Source: JADJEI01 sp035328465
GTDB lineage: Bacteria > Bacteroidota > Ignavibacteria > Ignavibacteriales > Ignavibacteriaceae
Length of the DNA: 34,080 bases
Direction of reading: 5' to 3'
Assembly (NCBI GenBank): GCA_035328465.1
Contig: DAOLIQ010000029.1
Span: 1-34,080 of the forward strand
Position numbers and translations under genes: made by a program. Every line of letters begins with the position of its first letter. Within the stretch, counting starts at the first letter, position 1. The notes below the pieces were generated by a model. It saw only the letters and a list, made by a program, of their open reading frames with translations. It had not been told where the DNA came from and did not search any database. Of this stretch, positions 8,894 through 17,696 are shown piece after piece.

Positions 8894-10276
8894 ATGATAT
8901 CAATCATTTTCTTAATATTAACAATCTTATTCTCTGTCTATATCCTTTACAGATCTAGAGAAGAATATGAGCTGCTATTATTATTACCGATTATAATCTC
9001 TACCAGTTTTTTTGGCTTCTCCCCTTATGAGATTAATATAAAAGGGCTTATTCAAAGCGACGATATTTCATTTCTCTTAATGTTTTTCTTAGTTCTTTTC
9101 TTTATTAAAAAAGATATTTATTTAACATCACGTTCCGTTTTTTATTATAGGTATGGTTATCTATTTGTATTGCTATTAGCGTACTTTATTTTTGTTTATG
9201 TTCTATCCCTGATTCAGTATCAGGATTACACCGCCACTACAAAAATCTCGAGAATATTTTTTCACTACTTTGCATTTTTTGCTTATTATTTTATTATAGT
9301 AAGAATTGAAAAAGAAAGAATTATTCGCCTTTTTGATATAATTGAGAAACTTACCCTGGTTTTAACTTTATTTTTTATTTTAGACTCGGGCTTTGGTATC
9401 TCAATATTTGCAGCCACTGACCAGTTCAATATTTATGCAGGAGATGTAGTTGAAAGAAATCTTGCAACTTTTCCTCTGTTTTCATTTTTCATTCTTGCAC
9501 GATTAAGCCTTAAAAGAGAGGTCAATTGGTACAACATTTTGGGAATACTAGGGATTTTATTCGCAGTATTTTTGCTAATTACTCGTTCCCTTGCAGCCGC
9601 GGCAATTATTATTTTATTTGCTGGCTTCTTCTTCAGGGATAAAGTTCTAATTAAGTCCGGTAAAATAAGTAGGTTAATAGCTCGTATAGCATTGATCACT
9701 ATTTTATTTACAGTAATACTAGTTACTGTTTTTCAATCTCAGATAAAATATTTTGCGACAAAAGTTGAAGACATAACATCCGCAAGTAGTGTTGATGCAG
9801 TAGTAGAAGGTACTTCTTTATATAACAGATATTTGATCATTGAAAGCAGAGTTTCCAAGGTGTGGGAAGTGAATCCATTTACAGGATTAGGAATGTTACA
9901 CCCAGAAGAAGCAAGAAAAGTATTTTATCCCGATCTTTTTATAAGAAGGCAGGATAAACCTGGAACAGTGATTGTGGGTGATCAATCCTGGGGAAGTTAC
10001 ATCGGTAGTGTAGGATTTTTGGGTGTGATTCTTTATTTGCCACTGATGTTATATCCGCTATATTATATTTGGAGAAGAAAAGTTTTATATTCACTTAATA
10101 TAGATTTCTATACCGTATTACTTGCGCTAATTATGGAGGTTGGCATGAGGTCGTTTTTTAGCAGGAATTTGTTTGTCAGCTTTCACTTACTAGTATTTTA
10201 TTATGCACTTATTCTCTACTTTATTGAACTTTATCACAACGAAAACATTACAAAGAATACTCCTTCCGCACAATGA
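8894..10276 (+). CDS. O-antigen/EPS polymerase- or ligase-like membrane protein (Wzy/WaaL fold)
   Basis: A 460 aa protein made almost entirely of hydrophobic helices (about 10-12). It has a larger hydrophilic loop around residues 290-360 that holds the N-P-F-T-G-L-G-M-L segment. This arrangement and the G-L-G motif are characteristic of the Wzy_C/O-antigen ligase family, which joins repeat units or transfers polymer on the periplasmic side of the inner membrane. It follows the flippase by 18 bases. Sequence alone does not tell polymerase from ligase; the neighbouring Wzx and initiating transferase make polymerase the better guess. An A/T-only hairpin follows the stop. Confidence 0.78.
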   Translation: MISIIFLILTILFSVYILYRSREEYELLLLLPIIISTSFFGFSPYEINIKGLIQSDDISFLLMFFLVLFFIKKDIYLTSRSVFYYRYGYLFVLLLAYFIFVYVLSLIQYQDYTATTKISRIFFHYFAFFAYYFIIVRIEKERIIRLFDIIEKLTLVLTLFFILDSGFGISIFAATDQFNIYAGDVVERNLATFPLFSFFILARLSLKREVNWYNILGILGILFAVFLLITRSLAAAAIIILFAGFFFRDKVLIKSGKISRLIARIALITILFTVILVTVFQSQIKYFATKVEDITSASSVDAVVEGTSLYNRYLIIESRVSKVWEVNPFTGLGMLHPEEARKVFYPDLFIRRQDKPGTVIVGDQSWGSYIGSVGFLGVILYLPLMLYPLYYIWRRKVLYSLNIDFYTVLLALIMEVGMRSFFSRNLFVSFHLLVFYYALILYFIELYHNENITKNTPSAQ

Positions 10277-10300
10277 TTTTTTTATTCTTTGATAAAAAAA
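10277..10300 (+). terminator. Weak A/T-only hairpin after the polymerase gene
   Basis: TTTTTTTAT at 10277-10285 can pair with ATAAAAAAA at 10292-10300 across a 6-base loop, starting on the base after the stop codon. The stem has no G or C, so it would be a poor intrinsic terminator. It begins a 193-base intergenic stretch before the GT2 gene. Confidence 0.25.
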
Positions 10301-10469
10301 TTTTAGACTCAAAAAGTATGAATATTATTTGTAATTTAGTTTTTAATCGGTAAAGCCAAGTTGAAATTTAATCAGGTAATAAATTGAATTACATAAAGCA
10401 AGTAGTCAATATTCTTTGAAATACCTTCAATCAATTAATCATTAACACATTCAAGAGAAAATATTTTTA

Positions 10470-11249
10470 ATGGATAAAATTTTAGCCTCGGTGGTAGTCC
10501 CAACATTTAATTCTGAAAGATTTTTGGAACAAACACTGCAATCTTTATTTCAGCAGGATTATGATAAATTAGAAATTCTGGTCATCGATGGTGGATCCAC
10601 AGATGGGACAGTAAATATTATAAAAAAATATGAAAATAAAATTGCGTATTGGGTTAGTGAAAAGGATAGCGGACAAAGTAATGCTCTGAATAAAGGATTT
10701 AAAAAAGCTAAGGGAGAAATAGTTGGATGGTTATGTTCGGACGATCTGCTTTACAAAGATTCAGTTCGTATTGTAGCAGAAGAATTTGCCAAAGATGATG
10801 AGGTGGGAATTGTTTATGGAGATGTTGATCAAATTAATTCTTCCGGCAAAATTTTTCGAAATATAAAATATAAACCAATTACCGCTGACTATATACTTAA
10901 TGTCCACCATCCCGTTCCTCAGCAAGGATCTTTTTATAGAAGAAGTCTTCTTGAAAAAGTAGGTTACTTAAATGAATCTTTACATCAGGTTATGGATTAT
11001 GATTTATTTATTAAACTTCTTAAAATATCTAAAGGGGTTTATGTGGGGCGCGCTTTGGGACAATTTAGAATGTTCGAAAGCAATAAATCAACTATTCAGG
11101 GGGCTTGGGTCGGTTCTATAGAAGGATTTAAAGTTGGAAAAGAGCATGGCGCTAAAATAATTTCAAGAGTAACTTTTTTACGCTTGAAAAGAATGAGTCG
11201 GTTTTTAATAAAAAAAATATTCGGAATTAAATTACATAAGGAGCGTTAA
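10470..11249 (+). CDS. Glycosyltransferase family 2 (WcaE-like)
   Basis: A 259 aa inverting GT-A glycosyltransferase. The N-terminal nucleotide-binding motif is V-V-V-P-T-F-N-S-E-R (residues 8-17), followed by I-D-G-G-S-T-D-G-T (39-47). The D-x-D equivalent is C-S-D-D (about 89-92), and a Q-Q-G-S-F-Y-R-R block matches the acceptor side. The K-D-S-G-Q-S-N-A-L-N-K-G segment is typical of the subgroup with WcaE and similar colanic-acid enzymes. There is no membrane segment, so it should work at the cytoplasmic face on undecaprenyl-linked sugar. The next gene begins one base after its stop and its ribosome-binding site lies inside this gene, which indicates translational coupling. Donor sugar unknown. 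Confidence 0.88.
   Translation: MDKILASVVVPTFNSERFLEQTLQSLFQQDYDKLEILVIDGGSTDGTVNIIKKYENKIAYWVSEKDSGQSNALNKGFKKAKGEIVGWLCSDDLLYKDSVRIVAEEFAKDDEVGIVYGDVDQINSSGKIFRNIKYKPITADYILNVHHPVPQQGSFYRRSLLEKVGYLNESLHQVMDYDLFIKLLKISKGVYVGRALGQFRMFESNKSTIQGAWVGSIEGFKVGKEHGAKIISRVTFLRLKRMSRFLIKKIFGIKLHKER
11238..11243 (+). promoter_or_regulatory. Strong ribosome-binding site inside the end of the GT2 gene
   Basis: AAGGAG lies 7 bases before the ATG at 11251 and within the last codons of the GT2 gene. It fixes the start of the hydrolase gene and ties its translation to the gene before it. Confidence 0.7.
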
Positions 11250-11250
11250 A

Positions 11251-12762
11251 ATGTTTACAAAGAAAAAATCATTCATGTTAATAAATACGACAGTATTTTT
11301 TTTAATATTATTTTTATTCAGTCCACTGATGCTGCCTCAAAAAAAGTTGATGTTTGGATTAAATTCTGTTTTCACAGATCCGGTCCTACACAAGATCATC
11401 TCAATGCCTCAGCCAACATTACTTGAGATGTTTAAAGATTATCATATACAATATCTGAGATATCCGGGAGGAATACCAACGAGGTATTATTTTTGGGATA
11501 GACCAGACCTAATCGATGAAGCTCTGAAATACCATTCGAGTTATCTTGAACAGAGAGGCGATAAAAGAAGTGAATACTATTCCAATTATTCGGATAAAGT
11601 ATCTGTTCCAGAAACAAATTATCGTGACTTTTTAACTTTTTGTAAACAAAATAAAGTAATTCCGATCATTGAGCTTAATACAACACTTTATGTAGATAAC
11701 AACAAACTCTATCAATATGAAAAATTTCAAAAGCAAACAAAAAACATAAGTATTCAGGAAAACCGATGGGAAAAAATTGGCGAATATATAAAATCACAAA
11801 TGAAGTTTACTCATGCAATCCTTGACAACGTAATATGGGAATTTGGTAACGAAGATTACTTTATGTTTGATGCAGAGGAATATGGAACAATTGTAATAAA
11901 TCTTATGGACATCATCCACAAAAATTATCCAAACGATAAAATTATTGTTGAGATGTCAAATAGCTGGTCGAAGGGCGCTCGAAAAAAACAGTGGAATAAA
12001 ACTTTTATAGCTTTTTTAGATAAAAAGGGAGCACTAAATAAAATTGATTATTTTGCACCCCATTTTTATGATGCAGGGGGTGAACAATATGACAACTCGA
12101 GCCAGATGGTTACAAAAATTCTCAAAAATAATGTATCAAACTTCGAAAATGCAATCTTGTCCAATTTCCCCTCTGGTTTTAAGCCAAAGTTATTCTATAC
12201 CGAATATGCCTGTGTTTTAACTTCCTTGGATAATAAAAATTATAGCACACAACTTCACGGATTGTTAACATTAAATTATTTTATGCGATTTTATGCATCT
12301 CCGAATATAGTGGGGATTATACAACATGCGTTTACTACTATAAAAAATGCATTCTTCTATGCGCCTTCACTAACCAGCCGGTTTGATTATATAACTGAAA
12401 AAAACAGTAATTCAGATATATTTTCTTATATCCCCCCTCAATCAGAAGCCGTCAAATTATTTTATAATACTTGTGCTGATAATGTTATTAGTTTTTATTC
12501 AACAGACTCTTATCTGTTCTTATGTACTGAAACAAATAATAATTACAAAGTACAAATCTTAAATTTTGAGGAACAATCACAAGAGATTGATCTGAGCAGT
12601 ATTTCATCTAATATTGGAAGCAAAAAAGGATCGGTAAACACATATATTTTTGATGATTTAAACGCTCACTATTGGAACCCTGAAAAGAATGTTAAAAAAT
12701 CAGAGTTAAGTTCATATAAGATATCTGTGCCAAAACATTCGTTTACTTCTATCGTTTACTGA
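11251..12762 (+). CDS. Membrane-anchored or secreted GH51-like glycoside hydrolase (clan GH-A fold)
   Basis: A 503 aa protein. An N-terminal hydrophobic segment (about 8-28) after K-K-K is a signal peptide or membrane anchor. The rest resembles alpha-L-arabinofuranosidase-type (beta/alpha)8 enzymes. R-Y-P-G-G is at 70-74, W-E-F-G-N-E has the expected acid/base Glu201, F-Y-T-E-Y has the expected nucleophile Glu318, and there is a C-terminal beta domain ending in P-K-H-S-F-T-S-I-V-Y. The C-terminus matches the usual end of the GH51 beta-sandwich. It probably acts in the periplasm or outside the inner membrane, either trimming the polymer or releasing stalled chains, as PslG and similar hydrolases do in other exopolysaccharide clusters. 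The substrate sugar is not readable, and other clan GH-A families (GH39, GH79) remain possible. Confidence 0.72.
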   Translation: MFTKKKSFMLINTTVFFLILFLFSPLMLPQKKLMFGLNSVFTDPVLHKIISMPQPTLLEMFKDYHIQYLRYPGGIPTRYYFWDRPDLIDEALKYHSSYLEQRGDKRSEYYSNYSDKVSVPETNYRDFLTFCKQNKVIPIIELNTTLYVDNNKLYQYEKFQKQTKNISIQENRWEKIGEYIKSQMKFTHAILDNVIWEFGNEDYFMFDAEEYGTIVINLMDIIHKNYPNDKIIVEMSNSWSKGARKKQWNKTFIAFLDKKGALNKIDYFAPHFYDAGGEQYDNSSQMVTKILKNNVSNFENAILSNFPSGFKPKLFYTEYACVLTSLDNKNYSTQLHGLLTLNYFMRFYASPNIVGIIQHAFTTIKNAFFYAPSLTSRFDYITEKNSNSDIFSYIPPQSEAVKLFYNTCADNVISFYSTDSYLFLCTETNNNYKVQILNFEEQSQEIDLSSISSNIGSKKGSVNTYIFDDLNAHYWNPEKNVKKSELSSYKISVPKHSFTSIVY

Positions 12763-12782
12763 TTTTTTTTCTCGGAATTTAA

Positions 12783-13799
12783 GTGAGAATTGTAATCTTT
12801 GTCGGTGGTGGAATCGGAGATGTATTAATGACAACTCCAATGTTCAGAGCCATCAAGAAAAAATATCCTGAATCAAGAATTGTTGTTACTGTTATGGGGT
12901 CAGCTCAAGCTACAATTCTACTTAATAATTCTAATGTAGATTTCATTATAAATCTAAAGAGTCCTAAATGGTCAGGGGCATTAGGATTTATGCGGTTGTT
13001 ATTATTTTTTTATAAAGAAAAATTTCAGTATAGTTTTTTAAATCATATTGCAGAAAGAAGAAAATATTTTTTACTTTCTTTTCTGTCGGGTGTTAAAAAC
13101 AGGATCGGCTACGATAGATCGAAAGTCGCCAGAGAAAAGACATACTTTTTATTTGTAAAATTTCTGACTCAACCTATCAACTATAATTTTAATTCTAAAT
13201 TAAGAACTGAATTAAATCTGGAGCTACTTAAAGTTATAGACATTATTGACTCTGATATCTCATATGACTTACCGGTCACAAAAAAAATCATACAGAGCAA
13301 TAGAAAAATAGTTGGAATACACCCAGGCAGTAATACCGGTGGTGAATTAAAAAGATGGCAAATTGAGAATTTTAATGAATTGGGCAAAAAAATTGAAATG
13401 AGTTTTGGATTCAAAATTAGATTCTTCATTGGTCCCGAGGAGGAGTATCTTTCAAATGAAATTGATCCCGTTCATGAACAAATTATCAAAGTAAATTTAC
13501 AGGATGCAGTAGAAAGAATATCGGAGTGTGATTATTTTATTAGTAATGACAGTGGATTAGCCCACATTGCCGCAGCTTTTAAAATCCCGACTATTGTAAT
13601 ATTTGGACCAACCCTGAAAAACGAATATATTCTCCCAACAAAGTACATTGCAATTGATTCGGGAGAACTTGAATGCAGACCATGCTTTCACCTTAGAAAA
13701 CCTTGTCCAATTGATCAACTATGCTTGAAAAATATTTCCGTTGAGGATGTATTTATTAAGTTTACCATGTTAATTGAAAGTAATTCCGTCTATAATTAA
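12783..13799 (+). CDS. Glycosyltransferase family 9 (heptosyltransferase-like)
   Basis: A 338 aa GT-B enzyme with the GT9 hallmarks. The N-terminal G-G-G-I-G-D-V-L-M-T-T-P has Asp13 in the position of the catalytic base of WaaC. I-H-P-G-S-N-T-G-G...K-R-W opens the second domain. S-N-D-S-G-L-A-H-I-A-A binds the nucleotide sugar, and the C-terminal C-R-P-C...C-P...C pattern is typical of the family. The start is GTG at 12783, 20 bases after the hydrolase stop. GT9 members outside LPS core loci often transfer sugars other than heptose, so heptose transfer should not be assumed here. Cytoplasmic. Confidence 0.85.
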   Translation: MRIVIFVGGGIGDVLMTTPMFRAIKKKYPESRIVVTVMGSAQATILLNNSNVDFIINLKSPKWSGALGFMRLLLFFYKEKFQYSFLNHIAERRKYFLLSFLSGVKNRIGYDRSKVAREKTYFLFVKFLTQPINYNFNSKLRTELNLELLKVIDIIDSDISYDLPVTKKIIQSNRKIVGIHPGSNTGGELKRWQIENFNELGKKIEMSFGFKIRFFIGPEEEYLSNEIDPVHEQIIKVNLQDAVERISECDYFISNDSGLAHIAAAFKIPTIVIFGPTLKNEYILPTKYIAIDSGELECRPCFHLRKPCPIDQLCLKNISVEDVFIKFTMLIESNSVYN

Positions 13800-13910
13800 T
13801 TAAAAAACTTTTAGTCTTTTTTTGCAATTTGGGAATTATAATCATTTGAAGTATTTTATTAAAGTTTAAAAATTGTAATAGTCTATCAACTCTCAATCTC
13901 ATAAGTTTTA

Positions 13911-13917
13911 AGAGGAG
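13911..13917 (+). promoter_or_regulatory. Ribosome-binding site that fixes a GTG start
   Basis: AGAGGAG ends 8 bases before the GTG at 13926. It supports that GTG as the start, and the sequence after it opens directly into a signal peptide. Confidence 0.65.
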
Positions 13918-13925
13918 TATTTATC

Positions 13926-16394
13926 GTGAAAAATTCATGTTTTATTTTGTTCATTTTCATAGTTTTGACAATACTTACGAGTAATACATACTCGCAGTTT
14001 TCAACAAAATACAAAACTGAAAATGTATTCATTGTAGCAATAGATGGATTGAGATATACTGAAGGATTTGCTTCCGGAAATACTTACATACCATTTCTAT
14101 GGGATAGTTTAGCCCCAAAGGGAACAATTTACACAAACTTTTACAATACTGGTGTTACAACATCCAATTCTGGCCATTCTCAAATTACCAATGGGGTAAG
14201 ACAGTTATTACTAGTTAATACAAACTCAAGAAATCTTCCAGAGGATAAAGTAGATATGTGTCCGTACGATTTGGATTACACAAGCCACGAGGATAATATC
14301 CAGAATCCATCCCCAAATAATATAAGCATTGATACAGATTTACGACCGACCGAACCTACTGTTGGAGAGTATTATCGTAAATTCAAAGGCGCACCAAAAG
14401 AAAAAGTTTATTACATAAATGGGCATAGCCGAATTTGGCGTAACCCAGTAAGCCTCTTCCCAGGGTATGGTCCGGATTATGCACCAATTGTAATTCCTGT
14501 ATACAGCGATCTTGAAACGCTTGATACCGCTTATGCTGTGATTGAGCGTGATCACCCGCCTTTATGTTATGTTCTTTTCGGAGAAGTAGATGCTGCCGGA
14601 CATTCAGGTGATACCACAAGATATCTAGGACAAATAATGCAGGTTGATTCTCTTATATTTCAACTCTGGCAAAAAATTCAATCGGACTCCGTTTATGCTA
14701 ACAAAACAACAATGATAATAACCACCGATCATGGAAGACACGATGAACAACATGGGGGGTGGAAAAGCCATGGTGATCAGTGCGGAGGCTGCAGACACGT
14801 TTTTCTAATTGCACTTGGACCTGATATCAAGGCCAATACAATTGTTGAAGATGTACATGATCATGTTGACATCGCCCCGACTGTTGGGGCATTATTGAAC
14901 TTCCCTACCCCTCTTGCTCAAGGAAAAGTTTTAAATGAAATGTTAGTTTCCAAAAGTCTAACTAATCAATCAGTAACTGAATATCCAGATCAAGTATCTT
15001 CTGTGATAAATTTAAGCCGCACAGGAGGCTTTTCACGTTCACCTTCTATAACAAAAAATAATAATGGTTTGCATGTAGTTTTTTCAGACAATAATAATGG
15101 AAAGAGTGAAATCTATTATACTAAAAGTACTAATAATGGAACTAGTTGGAGCAGTCCTCAAATAATTTTGACAGATCCCAATCCATCCGGATACGAATTA
15201 GAACCGGCAATTACATCTGTTGATAGTAATAGTTTATACGTCATCTCGTCCGGTTACCATTATTCGCCTACAGAATCAACTTATCTCTGGCTTTTGAAAG
15301 GAATATTAAGCGAAAACTCCGGCTTAACCTGGAATACAGAGTCAGTACTTGATACTCAGCTAACTATTAGTACGAAACCAACTATCGTTTCCACAGGAAA
15401 AAATATCACAGCGATTTCAACTGTATCTCATTCTTTGAAAAGTGTGCTGAGCACAGACGGTGGGCTTACATTTGGTCCTTCCGTACTTGTTTCAAAAACG
15501 GGATTTCCACAAGTGCCTACTGCGACATATATGAAATCAATCTGTTATTCTGTGTGGCAAAATGTTTCTTGGTTTGAACCGTATTGGAAACTTTGGTTTG
15601 GAAAACAGCCGTGGCTTGAGGAAACTGCAATTACTCCAAACCTAACAGATAGTTACCCTTATTATCCGTCCATTAGCAGCGATAATGCCAAACGAATTCA
15701 TTTAGCATATTCTTATGCTTATATCCCGGATTCATTAGCTCCTGTTGAATGGCGTATTGATTATCTCAGAAGTCTGGATTCTGGTAAAACATGGCAGGAC
15801 CCAAGTACAATTTCTGGTTTAACAAACTCTTTTCTTCCTAAAATAAAGATTTCTGACAACGGAAAAGTCTGTGCAATTTGGTCATCATTTACAAATAATA
15901 AATGGAGTATTCGGGGTACTTATTCCACTGATGCCGGGGTCAGTTGGGTTGAGCCGTTTCAGATTACACAAAAGCAGGAGTTTTCACTTTACAGTGACTT
16001 TTTTGTATCCAAAGATACTCTATTCGTTGTCTGGCAGAATTTTAGTAGGGGAAATTGGGAATTGTTATTCACTAAGTACGTGTTGAACCCTCCGAATGAA
16101 TTCAATAAAATCCTGGATAAAAAGTCATCGATTGTGTTCGCTCTCGACCAAAATTATCCAAATCCGTTTAACCCAACGACAAATATTCGATTTCAATTGC
16201 CAAAGGATTCTTTTGTCAGTTTGAAAATTTTTGATTTATTAGGGACAGAAGTTTCAACCTTAATTAATGAAGAAAAATCAGCTGGGATTCACGATATTGA
16301 GTTCAATGGCTCTGACTTACCCAGTGGAATATACTTTTATCGAATCCAAGCTGGTAATTTTATTGACACAAAAAAACTGATTTTACTCAAATAG
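13926..16394 (+). CDS. T9SS-exported alkaline-phosphatase-superfamily hydrolase with Asp-box repeats
   Basis: An 822 aa secreted protein. Residues 1-23 form a signal peptide. Residues about 30-340 carry the alkaline phosphatase/phosphodiesterase metal sites: D40 in A-I-D-G-L-R, a probable nucleophile Ser80 (or Thr79) four residues before His84, D-A-A-G-H (222-226), T-D-H-G-R (267-271) and H-D-H-V-D-I-A-P-T. There is no C-x-P-x-R, so it is not a formylglycine sulfatase. Residues about 360-730 contain five sialidase-type Asp-box-like motifs (S-x-D/N-x-G-x-T/S-W/F), consistent with a beta-propeller. The last 80 or so residues are a T9SS sorting domain with N-Y-P-N-P-F-N-P-T-T and ending K-K-L-I-L-L-K. 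It should be attached to or released from the cell surface. Removal of a phosphate-type substituent from a surface polymer is a guess from context. Confidence 0.8.
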   Translation: MKNSCFILFIFIVLTILTSNTYSQFSTKYKTENVFIVAIDGLRYTEGFASGNTYIPFLWDSLAPKGTIYTNFYNTGVTTSNSGHSQITNGVRQLLLVNTNSRNLPEDKVDMCPYDLDYTSHEDNIQNPSPNNISIDTDLRPTEPTVGEYYRKFKGAPKEKVYYINGHSRIWRNPVSLFPGYGPDYAPIVIPVYSDLETLDTAYAVIERDHPPLCYVLFGEVDAAGHSGDTTRYLGQIMQVDSLIFQLWQKIQSDSVYANKTTMIITTDHGRHDEQHGGWKSHGDQCGGCRHVFLIALGPDIKANTIVEDVHDHVDIAPTVGALLNFPTPLAQGKVLNEMLVSKSLTNQSVTEYPDQVSSVINLSRTGGFSRSPSITKNNNGLHVVFSDNNNGKSEIYYTKSTNNGTSWSSPQIILTDPNPSGYELEPAITSVDSNSLYVISSGYHYSPTESTYLWLLKGILSENSGLTWNTESVLDTQLTISTKPTIVSTGKNITAISTVSHSLKSVLSTDGGLTFGPSVLVSKTGFPQVPTATYMKSICYSVWQNVSWFEPYWKLWFGKQPWLEETAITPNLTDSYPYYPSISSDNAKRIHLAYSYAYIPDSLAPVEWRIDYLRSLDSGKTWQDPSTISGLTNSFLPKIKISDNGKVCAIWSSFTNNKWSIRGTYSTDAGVSWVEPFQITQKQEFSLYSDFFVSKDTLFVVWQNFSRGNWELLFTKYVLNPPNEFNKILDKKSSIVFALDQNYPNPFNPTTNIRFQLPKDSFVSLKIFDLLGTEVSTLINEEKSAGIHDIEFNGSDLPSGIYFYRIQAGNFIDTKKLILLK

Positions 16395-16814
16395 TATCAT
16401 ATGATATAGCTTTAAGACAGAATTTTTATTTTTCCGTGAAGCGATTTTCTTAAATCAACTCAGTGTTTTTTATTCATTTTGTTAATTCAGAATTGTCAAA
16501 GCTTAATGGAAATTTGATTTAATTTTATTAATGAATTATTAGGGCTTTTTCAATTGGAAGGATATTGAAAGTGGTTTGGATTGATTTCCCCCAAAAATGA
16601 GACGGAAAAACTTCTACTTACCAAATAGAATTCCTAACAAATTTTTTAATTTCTTCTTAAATCAGTATATTTTCAATCATTATTTATAAAAAATTAGTGA
16701 TAAGCAAAATACCCCATTCGGATTTTGATTCTGAATATTTCAATTTGAAATAGATTTTCTCTTTTCTCATTTTTTGACTTATTTCCACAATTGTTATCGT
16801 AATAAATCGTATTA
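16395..16814. other. 420-base AT-rich intergenic stretch
   Basis: No convincing gene is visible on either strand. The longest ATG-started frame I found on the + strand is 30 codons (from 16597) and has no recognisable content. A TTGACT occurs at 16774-16779, but no well-spaced -10 box follows it. The stretch separates the T9SS protein from a second group of sulfation and sugar genes and probably holds a promoter that I cannot define. Confidence 0.5.
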
Positions 16815-17678
16815 ATGGTGACTAATACAGACAAGCTAAAATTACTTTATATAATGGGTGCCGGTAGAAGTGGAAGCACCATATTCGGTATTTTATTAGG
16901 AAATATGCCTTGTAATTTTTATGCCGGAGAACTTCATATGTGGAATTTACATTCTGGAAATGCAAATAACGATAGAATTGAAGTTAAAGCTTTTTGGGAA
17001 AGAGTAAAACTTGAAATGCCTGTAGTTGAAAATTATTATGGTAATAAATATTATAAATATTTGGAATATCACAATTCTTTCCTTTTTTGCCCCTGGCTCA
17101 CAAAAAAAAAGCTTATTTCGGAATACCATGAGTTTAATAGACAGCTTATTTCATCAATTAAAAAAGTAGCGAATAAAGAGTATGTGATTGATTCTTCACA
17201 CTATCCTTTTAGGGCTTTATGGCTTAGTAAAAATAAAAATATTGATACACATTTTATTTATTTATATCGGCATCCATTCAACGTGGTTGAATCATTTAGT
17301 AAAAAAAATATAGAGCACAAATCAAAAAACCCGGTTTCCGCGAATATCTATCTATTTTTTGTAACTCTTCTTTCTTTAATTGTGTACTTCATCCTGCCTA
17401 AAGGTCAAAAAACTAAAATTAGGTATGAAGATGTGGTTACAAGTCCTGAGTTAGTAATAAATAAGTTTAATAAATTACTTAACGCACAAAACACTGTAAT
17501 AGATTTTAGCAGATTAAATATAGGATATGTTTTCCAATCAAATCGCATTCGCCATTTTGAAACAATAGCTTTGAAACCAAAAGAATCAACAAATAAACTG
17601 AATCTATTTTGGAAATTTTTTACAGTAATTTGCCAATTCCCATTTTTACTAATAAATAAACGCATAAAAAATATTTGA
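16815..17678 (+). CDS. PAPS-dependent sulfotransferase 5
   Basis: A 287 aa sulfotransferase-like protein. The phosphosulfate loop is M-G-A-G-R-S-G-S-T-I-F-G (14-25). The 3'-phosphate segment is L-Y-R-H-P-F-N-V-V-E-S-F (Arg152, Ser160). The G-A-G-R-S-G-S-T form, followed by a short helix and G-E-L, recalls bacterial sulfotransferases found in polysaccharide clusters. A hydrophobic stretch around residues 174-194 is unusual for the family and might touch the membrane. It opens the second group of genes and is followed after 18 bases by a GT4 glycosyltransferase, so the two may act on the same residue. Acceptor unknown. Confidence 0.8.
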   Translation: MVTNTDKLKLLYIMGAGRSGSTIFGILLGNMPCNFYAGELHMWNLHSGNANNDRIEVKAFWERVKLEMPVVENYYGNKYYKYLEYHNSFLFCPWLTKKKLISEYHEFNRQLISSIKKVANKEYVIDSSHYPFRALWLSKNKNIDTHFIYLYRHPFNVVESFSKKNIEHKSKNPVSANIYLFFVTLLSLIVYFILPKGQKTKIRYEDVVTSPELVINKFNKLLNAQNTVIDFSRLNIGYVFQSNRIRHFETIALKPKESTNKLNLFWKFFTVICQFPFLLINKRIKNI

Positions 17679-17696
17679 GAAATTTTAAGCTTACAA

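Noticed and set aside
13926..16394. Sulfatase assignment for the exported hydrolase
   Set aside because: The C/S-x-P-x-R formylglycine signature is absent, and the residue before the conserved His is of the phosphatase/phosphodiesterase type.
16597..16689. 30-codon frame in the 420-base gap
   Set aside because: No ribosome-binding site, no recognisable motif, and its amino-acid make-up is what AT-rich noncoding DNA gives by chance.
17104..17112. Nine-base A run in sulfotransferase 5 as a phase-variation tract
   Set aside because: Similar A runs are common throughout this AT-rich window, and the reading frame is intact with no sign of switching.
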